From: Streptomyces sp. NBC_01775
GTDB taxonomy: Bacteria; Actinomycetota; Actinomycetes; Streptomycetales; Streptomycetaceae
NCBI RefSeq assembly: GCF_035917675.1
Contig: NZ_CP109104.1
Span: 4,278,001-4,342,000 of the forward strand
DNA: 64,000 nucleotides
Direction: 5' to 3'
The position numbers and the translations under genes are program-made. The notes beneath the pieces were generated by a model, which was not told the origin of the DNA, did no database searches, and was given only the letters and a program-made list of their open reading frames with translations. Positions 35,325-44,432 of this stretch are shown one piece after another (the stretch's first letter is position 1; every line of letters begins with the position of its first letter).

Positions 35325-38243
35325 TCAATGGCCGATCCCTTCGCCCTCGCGGATGGCGTTGTTGAGCGGGATCTGTGTGAGGAAGCGGTCGCGTCGTACG
35401 TCGCCGGTGATCAGGTCCGCCTTGCGGGCGACCTCGCGCCGGGCCCGTTCGAGGAGGGCGTGCGCTTCCTCCCGTGCGTCCCCGGCGGCCCGTACGACGG
35501 CGGAGTGGTACAGGACCTCCTCCGTACGGAGGGCGGGCATGTCCCCGACCTCGTCCAGGATGCGAACGGCCTGGCGGGCCTGGTCCTGGGCGGCGGCCGT
35601 GTCGCCTTGCCGGAGCAGGATGCGGCTGCGCAGGGAGTGTGCGGCGATCTCGCTGCGGATCATGCCGCTGCGCCGGGTCTCGACGCAGGTGGCGACCGCC
35701 AGGCGGTCGGCCTGGTCGAGGAGTTCCCCAGGTCCGTCAGTGGCGCGCAGCAGGATCTCGGCGTACAGGTTGCGGACGATGGGGACGAGGTTGGCCAGCC
35801 ACGTCCGCTCCGTCTCCGCCCACGCGTCGGTGATCAGCTCCAGGGCCTGGTCACGCCGTGCCGACCGCTCGGCATCATGCTGTGCCGACCGCTCGGCATC
35901 ATGCTGTGCCGGCTGCTCGGCATCACGCCGTGCCGGCTGCTCGACGAGGAGGTGGGCGAGCAGCGCCTGGTTGTAGGCGTGCCAGCCGCTGTCGCCTCCG
36001 CGGTCGGCCTCGAAGTCGAGCGCTTCACGCAGGACGCCCTCGGCTTCCCCGTAGGCGCCGAGGCCCGTGTACACCTGTGCAAGGTAGTTGAGCGCTATGG
36101 GCAGCTCGGCCTTCAGCGGTTCGTCGCGCAGCCGTTGGACGCAGCGGCTCAGCCTGGTCAGCGCCTCGCTGAGGTGTCCGCTGTCGAAGAGGGTGATGCC
36201 GAGCTGCATCTCTCCCAGGTTGCGGGCGTGTTGGAGCACCGGGTCGCCCGTGCCGCCGAGGCGTGGGTCGGAGGCGTACATGCGCTCCGCCTCCCGCAAC
36301 TGAGCCAGGCCGTCGGCCAGCCGTCGCTTGGACACCTGCCGTCCGTACTCGACGCGGGCCACGAAGAGCGGGACGGGATCGCCGTGCTCCTCGGCCAGTT
36401 CCACGGCCGCGCGGAGCTTGTCCAGGGACGGCACCAGGCCCTGGGTCGCCAGCAGGGTCTTGCCGCGCAGGAGCGTCGTACGGATCGCCAGCTCGGGGAT
36501 GCGGCAGCGCCTGGCCGCTGCTTCGGCCTCGGCGGCCAGGACGTCGATGTCCGGGCCGCCGGCCGGCTGGTGCTGGCCGCGCCAGCGCACCTCGGTCAGG
36601 GACAGCAGCAGTTCCACCGCCTGGACGAGCCGCCGGTCCCGGCTCTCCTCGTGCTCCGGCAGGTCACGGACGGCCTTGATCACCTCTTCGCAGTGCCGCT
36701 CGGCCTCGGCGAAGGACAGCCCTTCCATCGCGGCGTCCCGGGCCAGCCCGTAGTGGACCTCGGCCGACGCGAGCAGGCTCTCGGTTCCGCCGCTGCGGAG
36801 GTGGCGGGCGATCTCCAGCCGTCGCTCCAGCGGCACGCCGTCCAGCGGCACGCCGTCCAGCGGCACGCCGTCCAGCGGCACGCCGTCCAGCGGCACGCCG
36901 TCCAGTGACGTGCCGTCCAGTGACGTGCCGTCCTGTGGCGTGCTGTCCAGCGGCACGCGGCCCGCCCCGGCGCCGTCCAGCGGGCCGGACGTGAGGGCCG
37001 CCGCGATACGGGCGTGCCGGGAGCGCAGCTGCTGAGGGGTCTGCTGGTCGTACACCACGCCCCACAGGGCGCTGTGCTCGAAGCGGTAGCAGTCGGAAGC
37101 GTCCAGCCGTGCCCACCCGGGCGGCTCCGTCCGCAGGATCAGCCGGTGCTGAGCGGCGATGAGCCGCAGCCGCTCCATCACCTCGTCGTGCGGCACTCCC
37201 TTGACTTCGGCAACCGTCCGCGACAGGAACGTCTCGCCCTGGGTCGCCCCGATCATGAGCAACTCGCGGTCCAGCTCGGTGAGCGGCCGGAGACGGTCTT
37301 CCACCACCCGCGAGAGGCTGCGGGGCAGTTCGACGACGAGCCCGTCGTCGGGGCGCCACTCCTCCAGGCAGAGGGTGACGAAGACGGCGTGGCCGGCGGT
37401 CAGCCGGCTCAGCTGTTCGGACAGGGCCGGCGGAGCATCCGGGTGCCGGGAGCGCACCAGCTCGGCGACCGCGTCCTGTGGCAGACCTTTCAGCACCCGC
37501 CGTCGCAGGAGCCCGTCCTTCGCCCAGTCGTGCAGCAGATCCTCGACAGCGGAGCCCGGACCCTCGGCGTACGCCCCGTCCGTCGTATGGCTGAGCACCA
37601 CGCCGAGCGGCTCGCCGGGCAGCCGCCGCAGCAGTCGGTCGAGGACGAGCAGGCTGCTGGGGTCGCCGTATTGAATGTCGTCGATGAGCACCACAGTGGG
37701 AGGGCCCTGCCGGACGAGATCCAGCAGGGCGTCCACGATCTGCGTGGCGGCTCCCTGCTGGAAGGGCAGCAGGCTGTCGAACGGCATCGATCCCGAGGTG
37801 AGGGAGGCCTCCGCGACTTCCTTGCCCAGGTTGAACAGCGCACCCAGGCCGGGCACGATCGCGGACAGCACCTCCGGCGCGGAGCGGACGGCGCCCTGAC
37901 CGGTGAAGCTCAGCAGCCTGCGGAAGACGCCGGGCTGCTTGACCTCCTGGTCCTGGGCCAGCTGAAGGAGCAGATCGACGATCGCTCCGTAGTGCAGCCC
38001 TGAGCCGATGGACGGCTGGCACCGCGCGGATACGACTCGGCGGACGTCCGCCCCGCGAGAGGCGTCGGCCTCCGCCTCGAACGCCCGCAACAGCGCCGAC
38101 TTCCCCATGCCCGAGGCACCGTCGACCACGATCGCCCGGCCGCCGCGCCCTGCGGTCACGTCCGCCATCAGCGAGCGCAACTCGTCCATGTGCTCCACGC
38201 GGTCGACAAATCCGGTCCGCACCACAGTCCCCGTCTCAGCCAT
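35325..38243 (-). CDS. Large AAA/STAND-type ATPase with TPR-like repeats, no HTH
   Basis: This 972-residue protein has a P-loop domain: Walker A DGASGMGKSALLRAFE near residue 40 and Walker B PTVVLIDDIQYGDPSS near 190. A winged-helix-like and helical segment follows, then TPR-like helices from about 480 to 960. It has the architecture of LuxR-type LAL regulators (MalT/AfsR-like) but ends without the C-terminal LuxR HTH. DNA binding is therefore unlikely, and a signalling or scaffold role is more plausible. Two in-frame tandem arrays interrupt it, (DGVPL)5 near residue 450 and AEQPAQHD/AERSAQHD units near 795. It is an apparent monocistronic gene downstream of a spacer from cobN. Confidence 0.8.
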   Translation of the reverse strand: MAETGTVVRTGFVDRVEHMDELRSLMADVTAGRGGRAIVVDGASGMGKSALLRAFEAEADASRGADVRRVVSARCQPSIGSGLHYGAIVDLLLQLAQDQEVKQPGVFRRLLSFTGQGAVRSAPEVLSAIVPGLGALFNLGKEVAEASLTSGSMPFDSLLPFQQGAATQIVDALLDLVRQGPPTVVLIDDIQYGDPSSLLVLDRLLRRLPGEPLGVVLSHTTDGAYAEGPGSAVEDLLHDWAKDGLLRRRVLKGLPQDAVAELVRSRHPDAPPALSEQLSRLTAGHAVFVTLCLEEWRPDDGLVVELPRSLSRVVEDRLRPLTELDRELLMIGATQGETFLSRTVAEVKGVPHDEVMERLRLIAAQHRLILRTEPPGWARLDASDCYRFEHSALWGVVYDQQTPQQLRSRHARIAAALTSGPLDGAGAGRVPLDSTPQDGTSLDGTSLDGVPLDGVPLDGVPLDGVPLDGVPLERRLEIARHLRSGGTESLLASAEVHYGLARDAAMEGLSFAEAERHCEEVIKAVRDLPEHEESRDRRLVQAVELLLSLTEVRWRGQHQPAGGPDIDVLAAEAEAAARRCRIPELAIRTTLLRGKTLLATQGLVPSLDKLRAAVELAEEHGDPVPLFVARVEYGRQVSKRRLADGLAQLREAERMYASDPRLGGTGDPVLQHARNLGEMQLGITLFDSGHLSEALTRLSRCVQRLRDEPLKAELPIALNYLAQVYTGLGAYGEAEGVLREALDFEADRGGDSGWHAYNQALLAHLLVEQPARRDAEQPAQHDAERSAQHDAERSARRDQALELITDAWAETERTWLANLVPIVRNLYAEILLRATDGPGELLDQADRLAVATCVETRRSGMIRSEIAAHSLRSRILLRQGDTAAAQDQARQAVRILDEVGDMPALRTEEVLYHSAVVRAAGDAREEAHALLERARREVARKADLITGDVRRDRFLTQIPLNNAIREGEGIGH
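35856..35945 (-). repeat. 24-bp in-frame tandem repeats (AAA/TPR gene)
   Basis: There are about 3.5 copies of TGCCGACCGCTCGGCATCATG-like units, encoding Ala/Asp/Glu-rich octapeptides such as QHDAERSA. Adjacent copies are almost identical. Confidence 0.85.
36825..36960 (-). repeat. 15-bp in-frame tandem repeats (AAA/TPR gene)
   Basis: At least five perfect copies of CGGCACGCCGTCCAG are followed by diverged copies, encoding DGVPL repeats then DGTSL units. They sit in the linker between the ATPase part and the TPR part, so copy number can change without breaking the frame. Confidence 0.9.
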
Positions 38244-38442
38244 CCTTCACGGAACTTCCGTACCCACAGCATTACTTGCGCCTACGGTAGATCACGCGAA
38301 ACACGTCTCCCGCTCGGCCGAATCATGGTGGCCAGCGAGGGGACCGGCACAGAAGCAGGTTTTTGGCCGACAGTTCGGCGTCGGGGCGTTCGGGGCCCGG
38401 TGGTGGCGCGTTCGGGGTCAGGTGGTGGGCCCGTTCGGGGTC

Positions 38443-38473
38443 GGGGAGTGGGCGACGGTGTCCCCCACTCCCC
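38443..38473 (-). terminator. Terminator of cobN
   Basis: GGGGAGTGGG pairs with CCCACTCCCC across an 11-nt loop, ending 28 bp beyond the cobN stop. The remaining 38244-38440 gap is made of GTTCGGGGTC-like repeats and holds no gene. Confidence 0.7.
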
Positions 38474-38500
38474 GTCGGCCCGGCTCGGCAGAGACGGGGC

Positions 38501-41500
38501 TCAGTCGTCCGTCTCCAGGTCGCCCTCCGTCTCCAGGTAGACCTGGCGGAGCGCTTCCAGAACCTCGGGGTCGGGCTTGGACCACATGTTGCGGGACTCG
38601 GCTTCCAGGAGGCGTTCGGCTATGCCGTGGAGTGCCCAGGGGTTGGCCTGCTGGAGGAAGGCGCGGTTGGTCTCGTCCAGGACGTAGGTCTCGGTGAGTT
38701 TGTCGTACATCCAGTCGGCGATCACGCCGGTGGTGGCGTCGTAGCCGAAGAGGTAGTCGACCGTCGCGGCGAGTTCGAAGGCGCCCTTGTAGCCGTGGCG
38801 GCGCATCGCTTCGATCCACTTGGGGTTGACGACCCGCGCGCGGAAGACGCGGGAGGTCTCCTCGACGAGGGTGCGGGTGCGGACCGTTTCGGGGCGGGTG
38901 GAGTCGCCGATGTACGCCTCGGGGGCCGTGCCGCGCAGGGCGCGGACGGTGGCGACCATGCCGCCGTGGTACTGGAAGTAGTCGTCCGAGTCGGCGATGT
39001 CGTGCTCGCGGGTGTCGGTGTTCTTCGCGGCCACCGCGATCCGCTTGTAGGCCGTCTCCATCTCCTCGCGGGCCGGGCGGCCGTCGAGTTCGCGGCCGTA
39101 CGCGTAGCCGCCCCATACGGTGTAGACCTCGGCGAGGTCGGCGTCGGTGCGCCAGTCGCGGGAGTCGATGAGCTGGAGCAGGCCCGCGCCGTAGGTGCCC
39201 GGCCGGGAGCCGAAGATGCGGGTGGTGGCCCGGCGTTCGTCGCCGTGCTCGGCCAGGTCGGCCTGGGCGTGGGCCCGTACGAAGTTGCGGTCGGCGGGCT
39301 CGTCCAGGGAGGCGGCCAGACGGACCGCGTCGTCCAGCAGGCCGATGGTGTGCGGGAACGCGTCGCGGAAGAAGCCGGAGATCCGGAGGGTGACGTCGAC
39401 GCGGGGGCGGCCCAGCTCCTCGTACGGGACGGCTTCGAGGCCGGTCACGCGGCGGGAGGCGTCGTCCCAGACCGGGCGGACGCCGAGCAGCGCCAGTGCC
39501 TCGGCCACGTCGTCGCCCGCCGTGCGCATCGCGCTCGTGCCCCACAGGGACAGGCCGACGGAGGTGGGCCAGTCCCCGTTCTCCGTGCGGTAGCGCTCCA
39601 GCAGCGAGTCGGCGAGCGCCTGGCCGGTCTCCCAGGCGAGGCGCGAGGGGACGGCCTTGGGGTCGACGGAGTAGAAGTTGCGGCCGGTCGGCAGGACGTT
39701 GACCAGACCGCGAAGGGGGGAGCCGGAGGGCCCGGCGGGGACGAAGCCGCCGTTCAGGGCGTGGACGGTGTGGTCGAGTTCGGCCGTTGTCGCGGCCAGG
39801 CGGGGGACGACCTCCGTCGCCGCGAACTCCAGGATGGCGCGGACCTGTTCACCGTGGGTCTCGGGCTCCGGAAGCGCGGCGAGGTCCCAGTCCGCGTCGT
39901 CCATGGCCTGGACCAGGGCGCGGGCCCGCGCCTCCGTCTCGTCGGCGCTCGTCCGCGTCGCCGCCGACTCGTCCAGGCCGAGCGCCTCGCGCAGCCCCGG
40001 CAGCGCCTGGTTGCCGCCCCAGATCTGGCGGGCGCGCAGGATGGCGAGGACGAGGTTGACGCGGTCGCCGGCCGCCGGGGCGTTGCCCAGGACGTGCAGA
40101 CCGTCGCGGATCTGCGCGTCCTTGACCTCGCACAGCCAGCCGTCGACGTGCAGCAGGAAGTCGTCGAAGCCGTCGTCGTCCGGACGGTCCTCCAGGCCCA
40201 GGTCATGGTGGAGCTTGGCGGCCTGGATGAGCGTCCAGATCTGGGCGCGGATGGCCGGGAGCTTGGCCGGGTCCATCGAGCTGATCTGCGCGTACTCGTC
40301 CAGGAGCTGTTCCAGGCGCGCGATGTCGCCGTACGACTCGGCGCGGGCCATCGGCGGGACGAGGTGGTCGACCAGGGTGGCGTGCACCCGGCGCTTGGCC
40401 TGGGTGCCCTCGCCCGGGTCGTTGACCAGGAACGGGTAGACGAGGGGAAGGTCGCCCAGCGCGGCGTCGGGTGCGCAGGCGGCCGACAGGCCCGCGTTCT
40501 TGCCGGGCAGCCACTCCAGGTTGCCGTGCTTGCCCAGGTGGACCATCGCGTCGGCGCCGAAGCCCCCCTCCGCGCTGGGCGCCGCGATCCAGCGGTAGGC
40601 GGCCAGGTAGTGGTGCGAGGGCGGCAGATCGGGGTCGTGGTAGATCGCGATCGGGTTCTCGCCGAAGCCGCGCGGCGGCTGGATGAGGATCAGCAGGTTG
40701 CCGCGCCGCAGGGCCGCCAGGACGATGTCCCCGTCCGGGTTGCTGCTGCGGTCCACGAACATCTCACCGGGCGGCGGGCCCCAGTGCTGCTCGACGGATT
40801 CCCGCAGCTCCTTGGGCAGACCCGCGTACCAGCGGCGGTAGTCGGCCGCCGGGATGCGTACGGGGTTGCGGGCCAGCTGCTCCTCGGTGAGCCACTCCTG
40901 GTCGTGGCCGCCCGCCTCGATCAGGGCACGGATCAGCTCGTCGCCGTCGCCGGAGACCAGGCCGGGGATCTCCTCGGCCGGGCCGAAGTCGTAGCCCTCG
41001 GTACGCAGGCGGCGCAGCATTGCTACGGCGCTTGCGGGGGTGTCGAGGCCGACGGCGTTGCCGATACGGGAGTGCTTGGTGGGGTACGCGGACAGGACCA
41101 GGGCCAGCCGCTTGTCGGCGGCCGGGATGTGCCGCAGCCGCGCGTGCCGTACGGCGATGCCCGCGACGCGCGCGGCCCGCTCGGGGTCGGCGACGTAGGA
41201 GGGCAGACCGTCGGCGTCGATCTCCTTGAAGGAGAACGGCACGGTGATCAGCCGCCCGTCGAACTCGGGCACCGCGATCTGGCTGGCCGCGTCCAGCGGT
41301 GAGACGCCCTCGTCGTTGCGCTCCCACTCGCTGCGCGGCGCGGTCAGGCACAGGGCCTGGATGACGGGGATGTCGAGCCCGGTGAGCGCGCCCGCGTCCC
41401 AGGACTCGTCGTCGCCGCCCGCCGACGCCTCGGCGGGCTTGGTGCCGCCGGCGGCCAGGACGGTCGTCACGATCGCGTCCGCGCCGCGCAGCTGCTCGAT

Positions 41501-42301
41501 CAGCTCGGGCTCGGGGGCGCGCAGGGAGGCGACGTACAACGGCATCACCCGGCCGTGGGCCCGCTCGATCGCGTCGCACAGCTCGCGCACGAACGCGGTG
41601 TTGCCGCTCATGTGGTGCGCGCGGTAATAGAGCACGGCGATCATCGGGGTGTCCGGCTGGGTGCCGGGCAGCGGAAGACGCTCCAGCCGCCCCCACGACG
41701 GCGCCTGCGCCGGGGGGTCGAACCCGTGCCCGGTCAGCAGCACCGTGTCGGACAGGAAGCGGGCCAGCTGCTCCAGGTTGGCCGGACCGCCGTGCGCGAG
41801 GTAGGCGTGCGCCTCGGCCGCGATGCCGATGGGCACGGTGGAGGCCGCCATCAGCTGGGCGTCGGGCGCCTGTTCCCCCGTGAGGACGACGACGGGGCGG
41901 CCGTCGGCGCGCAGCAGGTCGAGCCCGTCCTGCCAGGCCCGTACGCCGCCGAGCAGGCGTACGACCACCAGGTCGACGCCCTCCAGCAGCGCGGGCAGCT
42001 CGTCGAGCGGGAGGCGGGAGGGATTGGCGAAGCGGTAGCCGACGGGGCCTTCGGCAGCCCGGGCGCTCAGGAGGTCGGTGTCGGAGGTGGAGAGAAGCAG
42101 GATCTGACGACGCTCACCGTCGCTCTCGCCATTGCCCCCGCCCTCGCCGCCGGGGCTCTCCTCGTGGCCGGAGCTCTGCTCGTGGCCGGAGCTCTCCTCG
42201 TGGCCGGGGACGTCGGGGGCTCGGCCCGGATCCGGCTGCGCGCTCCCGGCCCTGTGGTCGCTGTCGCGGTGCGGGGCGTTGTCCTGTGACGAAAGCGGCA
42301 T
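38501..42301 (-). CDS. cobN: Cobaltochelatase subunit CobN
   Basis: This 1266-residue large subunit of the aerobic cobalt chelatase inserts Co into hydrogenobyrinate a,c-diamide together with an ATPase subunit pair (CobS/CobT or ChlI/ChlD type) not in this window. CobN/Mg-chelatase H family motifs are visible: PMIAVLYYRAHHMSGN, PTKHSRIGNAVGLDTPAS, AMVHLGKHGNLEWLPGKN and GRNFYSVDPKAVPS. The first 65 residues are a low-complexity extension with GHEESSGHEQSSGHE repeats. A B12 riboswitch lies just upstream on the same strand, so expression should fall when cobalamin is plentiful. It is divergent from cobG. Confidence 0.97.
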   Translation of the reverse strand: MPLSSQDNAPHRDSDHRAGSAQPDPGRAPDVPGHEESSGHEQSSGHEESPGGEGGGNGESDGERRQILLLSTSDTDLLSARAAEGPVGYRFANPSRLPLDELPALLEGVDLVVVRLLGGVRAWQDGLDLLRADGRPVVVLTGEQAPDAQLMAASTVPIGIAAEAHAYLAHGGPANLEQLARFLSDTVLLTGHGFDPPAQAPSWGRLERLPLPGTQPDTPMIAVLYYRAHHMSGNTAFVRELCDAIERAHGRVMPLYVASLRAPEPELIEQLRGADAIVTTVLAAGGTKPAEASAGGDDESWDAGALTGLDIPVIQALCLTAPRSEWERNDEGVSPLDAASQIAVPEFDGRLITVPFSFKEIDADGLPSYVADPERAARVAGIAVRHARLRHIPAADKRLALVLSAYPTKHSRIGNAVGLDTPASAVAMLRRLRTEGYDFGPAEEIPGLVSGDGDELIRALIEAGGHDQEWLTEEQLARNPVRIPAADYRRWYAGLPKELRESVEQHWGPPPGEMFVDRSSNPDGDIVLAALRRGNLLILIQPPRGFGENPIAIYHDPDLPPSHHYLAAYRWIAAPSAEGGFGADAMVHLGKHGNLEWLPGKNAGLSAACAPDAALGDLPLVYPFLVNDPGEGTQAKRRVHATLVDHLVPPMARAESYGDIARLEQLLDEYAQISSMDPAKLPAIRAQIWTLIQAAKLHHDLGLEDRPDDDGFDDFLLHVDGWLCEVKDAQIRDGLHVLGNAPAAGDRVNLVLAILRARQIWGGNQALPGLREALGLDESAATRTSADETEARARALVQAMDDADWDLAALPEPETHGEQVRAILEFAATEVVPRLAATTAELDHTVHALNGGFVPAGPSGSPLRGLVNVLPTGRNFYSVDPKAVPSRLAWETGQALADSLLERYRTENGDWPTSVGLSLWGTSAMRTAGDDVAEALALLGVRPVWDDASRRVTGLEAVPYEELGRPRVDVTLRISGFFRDAFPHTIGLLDDAVRLAASLDEPADRNFVRAHAQADLAEHGDERRATTRIFGSRPGTYGAGLLQLIDSRDWRTDADLAEVYTVWGGYAYGRELDGRPAREEMETAYKRIAVAAKNTDTREHDIADSDDYFQYHGGMVATVRALRGTAPEAYIGDSTRPETVRTRTLVEETSRVFRARVVNPKWIEAMRRHGYKGAFELAATVDYLFGYDATTGVIADWMYDKLTETYVLDETNRAFLQQANPWALHGIAERLLEAESRNMWSKPDPEVLEALRQVYLETEGDLETDD

Positions 42302-42394
42302 GCGGTGTTCGGCCCTTCCTCGGGGTGTCCACGCCCCGGGCGGTCTCGGACTGGGTCTCCCCTGCTCCGGGGCCCCTCCCGTCCGAAGGCTGGG

Positions 42395-42550
42395 GGAGGA
42401 TCCGAGAGCGTGGAGAAGGGAGTTCCTGACTCACCCGGCCGCTGGGGCCGAGCTCACAGTGGCGGGACCGCGCCGGATTCACACCGGGCTTCCTCCCCTG
42501 TCGCCGTCGTCGGCGATGGCGGACCGGGTGGCCCGCCGACAAGCATCGTA
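42395..42550 (-). ncRNA. Cobalamin (B12) riboswitch controlling cobN
   Basis: Reading the minus strand, the conserved core is present: GAAGCCCGGTGTGAATCCGG, then the B12-box segment GGTCCCGCCACTGT, then GAGTCAGGAACTC. These match the Rfam cobalamin element (RF00174) in order and spacing. The element ends about 95 bp before the cobN start, so it probably acts on translation or on termination in that leader. Boundaries are approximate. Confidence 0.88.
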
Positions 42551-42599
42551 AGGGTGTGGGGGCGGGGGCGGGGAGTACGGGTTCCGCAGCACGGCTTCC

Positions 42600-42672
42600 G
42601 ACAGACGGGCCGGGGCGGGTGGGGACAGGGTGGGGCTGGGGTGGGTGGGGCTGGTGTGGGGCTGGGGGCCAT
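42600..42672 (+). other. G-rich tract in the cobN-cobG divergent region
   Basis: Repeated GGGG(C)TGG/GTGGGG runs lie immediately upstream of cobG, on the plus strand. Four or more closely spaced G-runs could form a quadruplex near the cobG promoter. Simple-sequence expansion is the alternative. Confidence 0.45.
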
Positions 42673-42707
42673 CAGCACGGCCCGGGGCGGGCCCGAAAGG
42701 GATGAGT

Positions 42708-44432
42708 ATGCTCGCCGCCATGGCCACGCCCCCCACCAGCCCGTTCGCCCAGGACGCGACACCGCCGCGCGACCGCGTTCGCGTTGGCGAACGCGAAACG
42801 GGGGTCGAGCTCGGACTCCGGCGGGGGCCGAGCGCCGCCGGGGATGGGCCGGAGGCCAGGGACGGGCACGAGACCGGGGACGGGCACGAGACCGGGGACG
42901 GGCACCAGACCGAGGACGGGCACCAGACCGAGGACGGGCACGAGCTCGTCAGTAGGTCGGGGCCCAGGGACGGGGACGAGCCCGGCGGCGAGCCGGTTCG
43001 CGGGGGCCTGCCCGTGGGGGCGCCTCGCCGTTCGGTCGGGGGTTCGTCCGCCGCGCGGACTTCGCGGTCCTCCGGGGACGCCTGTCCCGGTGCGTTGCGG
43101 CTGCACCAGGCGGATGACGGGGCGCTCGCGCGCGTCCGTCTGCCCGGTGGCGTGCTGAGCGCGGAGCAGGCTGAGGTGCTGGCGGAGTGTGCGGTGGGGC
43201 TCGGGGATGGCGGGCTCCATTTGACCTCGCGGGGCAACGTGCAATTGCGGGGGCTCTCCGCCGACTGCGGGGCCGAGCTGGCGGAACTGCTCGGTGCGGC
43301 GGGGCTGCTGCCCTCCCCCGCGCACGAACGGGTGCGCAACATCGTGGCGTCGCCGCTGTCGGGGCTCGACGGGCACGGGTCGGCGGACGTGCGGCCCTGG
43401 CTGACCGAGCTGGACCAGCTGCTGTGCACAAGCGAAGCCGCACAGGAACTTTCGGGGCGCTTTCTATTCGCGCTGGACGACGGCAGGGGCGACGTGGCCG
43501 CGCTGGGCGCGGATGTGACGTTGCTCGCTGTCGGGAGCGGCGAGGCGCTGCTGGTCGTGGGCGGAGCCGCCCTCCGTATGGACGCCTCGAACGGGGCGCG
43601 GGCCGCCCTCATCGCCGCCGAGGTCTTCCTGGAGACGGCGCGCGAGTGCGGCGTACGCGCCTGGCGGGTCGCCGAACTCCTGGCGGAGGGGCCGGTCGAG
43701 GCAGCGGAGCCGGCCCGGCGTGTTGCCCGGCGGGTCCCCGGCACGCGGGTTGCTGCCGTGCCGTCGCTCGGCCCCGCCGGGGAGGGGCCCGCGCCTGGTC
43801 TCGTGCCGTACCCGGGGCGGAGGAGGCGAGGGCAGGACGGGACGCAGGGTCCCGAAGGGGCCGTCGCGCTGTCCGTGCTCGCTCCCCTCGGGCTGCTGTC
43901 GGCCGCCCAGTGGCGGTTGTTGGCCGACACCGCGCGTCGGGAAGGCGCGGGGGAGCTTCGGCTGACGCCCTGGCGTGGGGTCGTCGTGCCCGGCGTGCGG
44001 CCGGAGAACGCCGCAGCGGCACTGGCCGCGCTCGCCGCCGCCGGGCTGGTGACCGGGCCCGGCTCGCCCTGGCGGGGAGTGGGCGCCTGTACGGGGCGGC
44101 CGGGCTGCGCGCGCTCGTTGGCCGACGTACGGAAGGACGCGGCGTCCACCCTCGGTACCGGGGGCGGGCTGCCGGTGTACTGGTCCGGCTGCGCCCGGCG
44201 CTGTGGACGTCCGCCGGGCGCTCACGTGGACGTCGTCGCGGACGAGGACGGCTACCGCGTGTCCGTCGTCGGAGCGGGAGACGTACCCCCCGGCCGGGCC
44301 TCCACGATCGCCTCTTCCGAGCTCACCGAAGGGCTCACCGATGGGCTCGCCGAAGGGCTCACCGGAGAGCTCGCCGACATCGTGGCGGCGGCACGCGCCT
44401 CCGGCGGAGACACGGAGACCACCGCCACATGA
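42708..44432 (+). CDS. cobG: Precorrin-3B synthase CobG
   Basis: This protein of about 574 residues is related to nitrite/sulfite reductases. It carries out the oxygen-dependent conversion of precorrin-3A to 3B, the hallmark of the aerobic B12 route. Substrate and cofactor motifs include GLHLTSRGNVQLRGL. The iron-sulfur/siroheme ligands are GACTGRPGCARS (C-X5-C) and YWSGCARRCGRP (C-X3-C). A GDGHETGDGHQTEDGH tandem repeat (18 bp units, 42855-42945) lies in the N-terminal extension and makes it longer than usual. ATG 42708 is preferred over 42702 because AAAGGGA would otherwise be too close. The stop overlaps cobH. Confidence 0.92.
   Translation: MLAAMATPPTSPFAQDATPPRDRVRVGERETGVELGLRRGPSAAGDGPEARDGHETGDGHETGDGHQTEDGHQTEDGHELVSRSGPRDGDEPGGEPVRGGLPVGAPRRSVGGSSAARTSRSSGDACPGALRLHQADDGALARVRLPGGVLSAEQAEVLAECAVGLGDGGLHLTSRGNVQLRGLSADCGAELAELLGAAGLLPSPAHERVRNIVASPLSGLDGHGSADVRPWLTELDQLLCTSEAAQELSGRFLFALDDGRGDVAALGADVTLLAVGSGEALLVVGGAALRMDASNGARAALIAAEVFLETARECGVRAWRVAELLAEGPVEAAEPARRVARRVPGTRVAAVPSLGPAGEGPAPGLVPYPGRRRRGQDGTQGPEGAVALSVLAPLGLLSAAQWRLLADTARREGAGELRLTPWRGVVVPGVRPENAAAALAALAAAGLVTGPGSPWRGVGACTGRPGCARSLADVRKDAASTLGTGGGLPVYWSGCARRCGRPPGAHVDVVADEDGYRVSVVGAGDVPPGRASTIASSELTEGLTDGLAEGLTGELADIVAAARASGGDTETTAT

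Noticed and set aside
38363..41302. Plus-strand open frame of 979 codons
   Set aside because: It is antisense to cobN. The peptide is Gly/Arg/Val-rich and low in hydrophobic core pattern, while cobN is an unmistakable family member.
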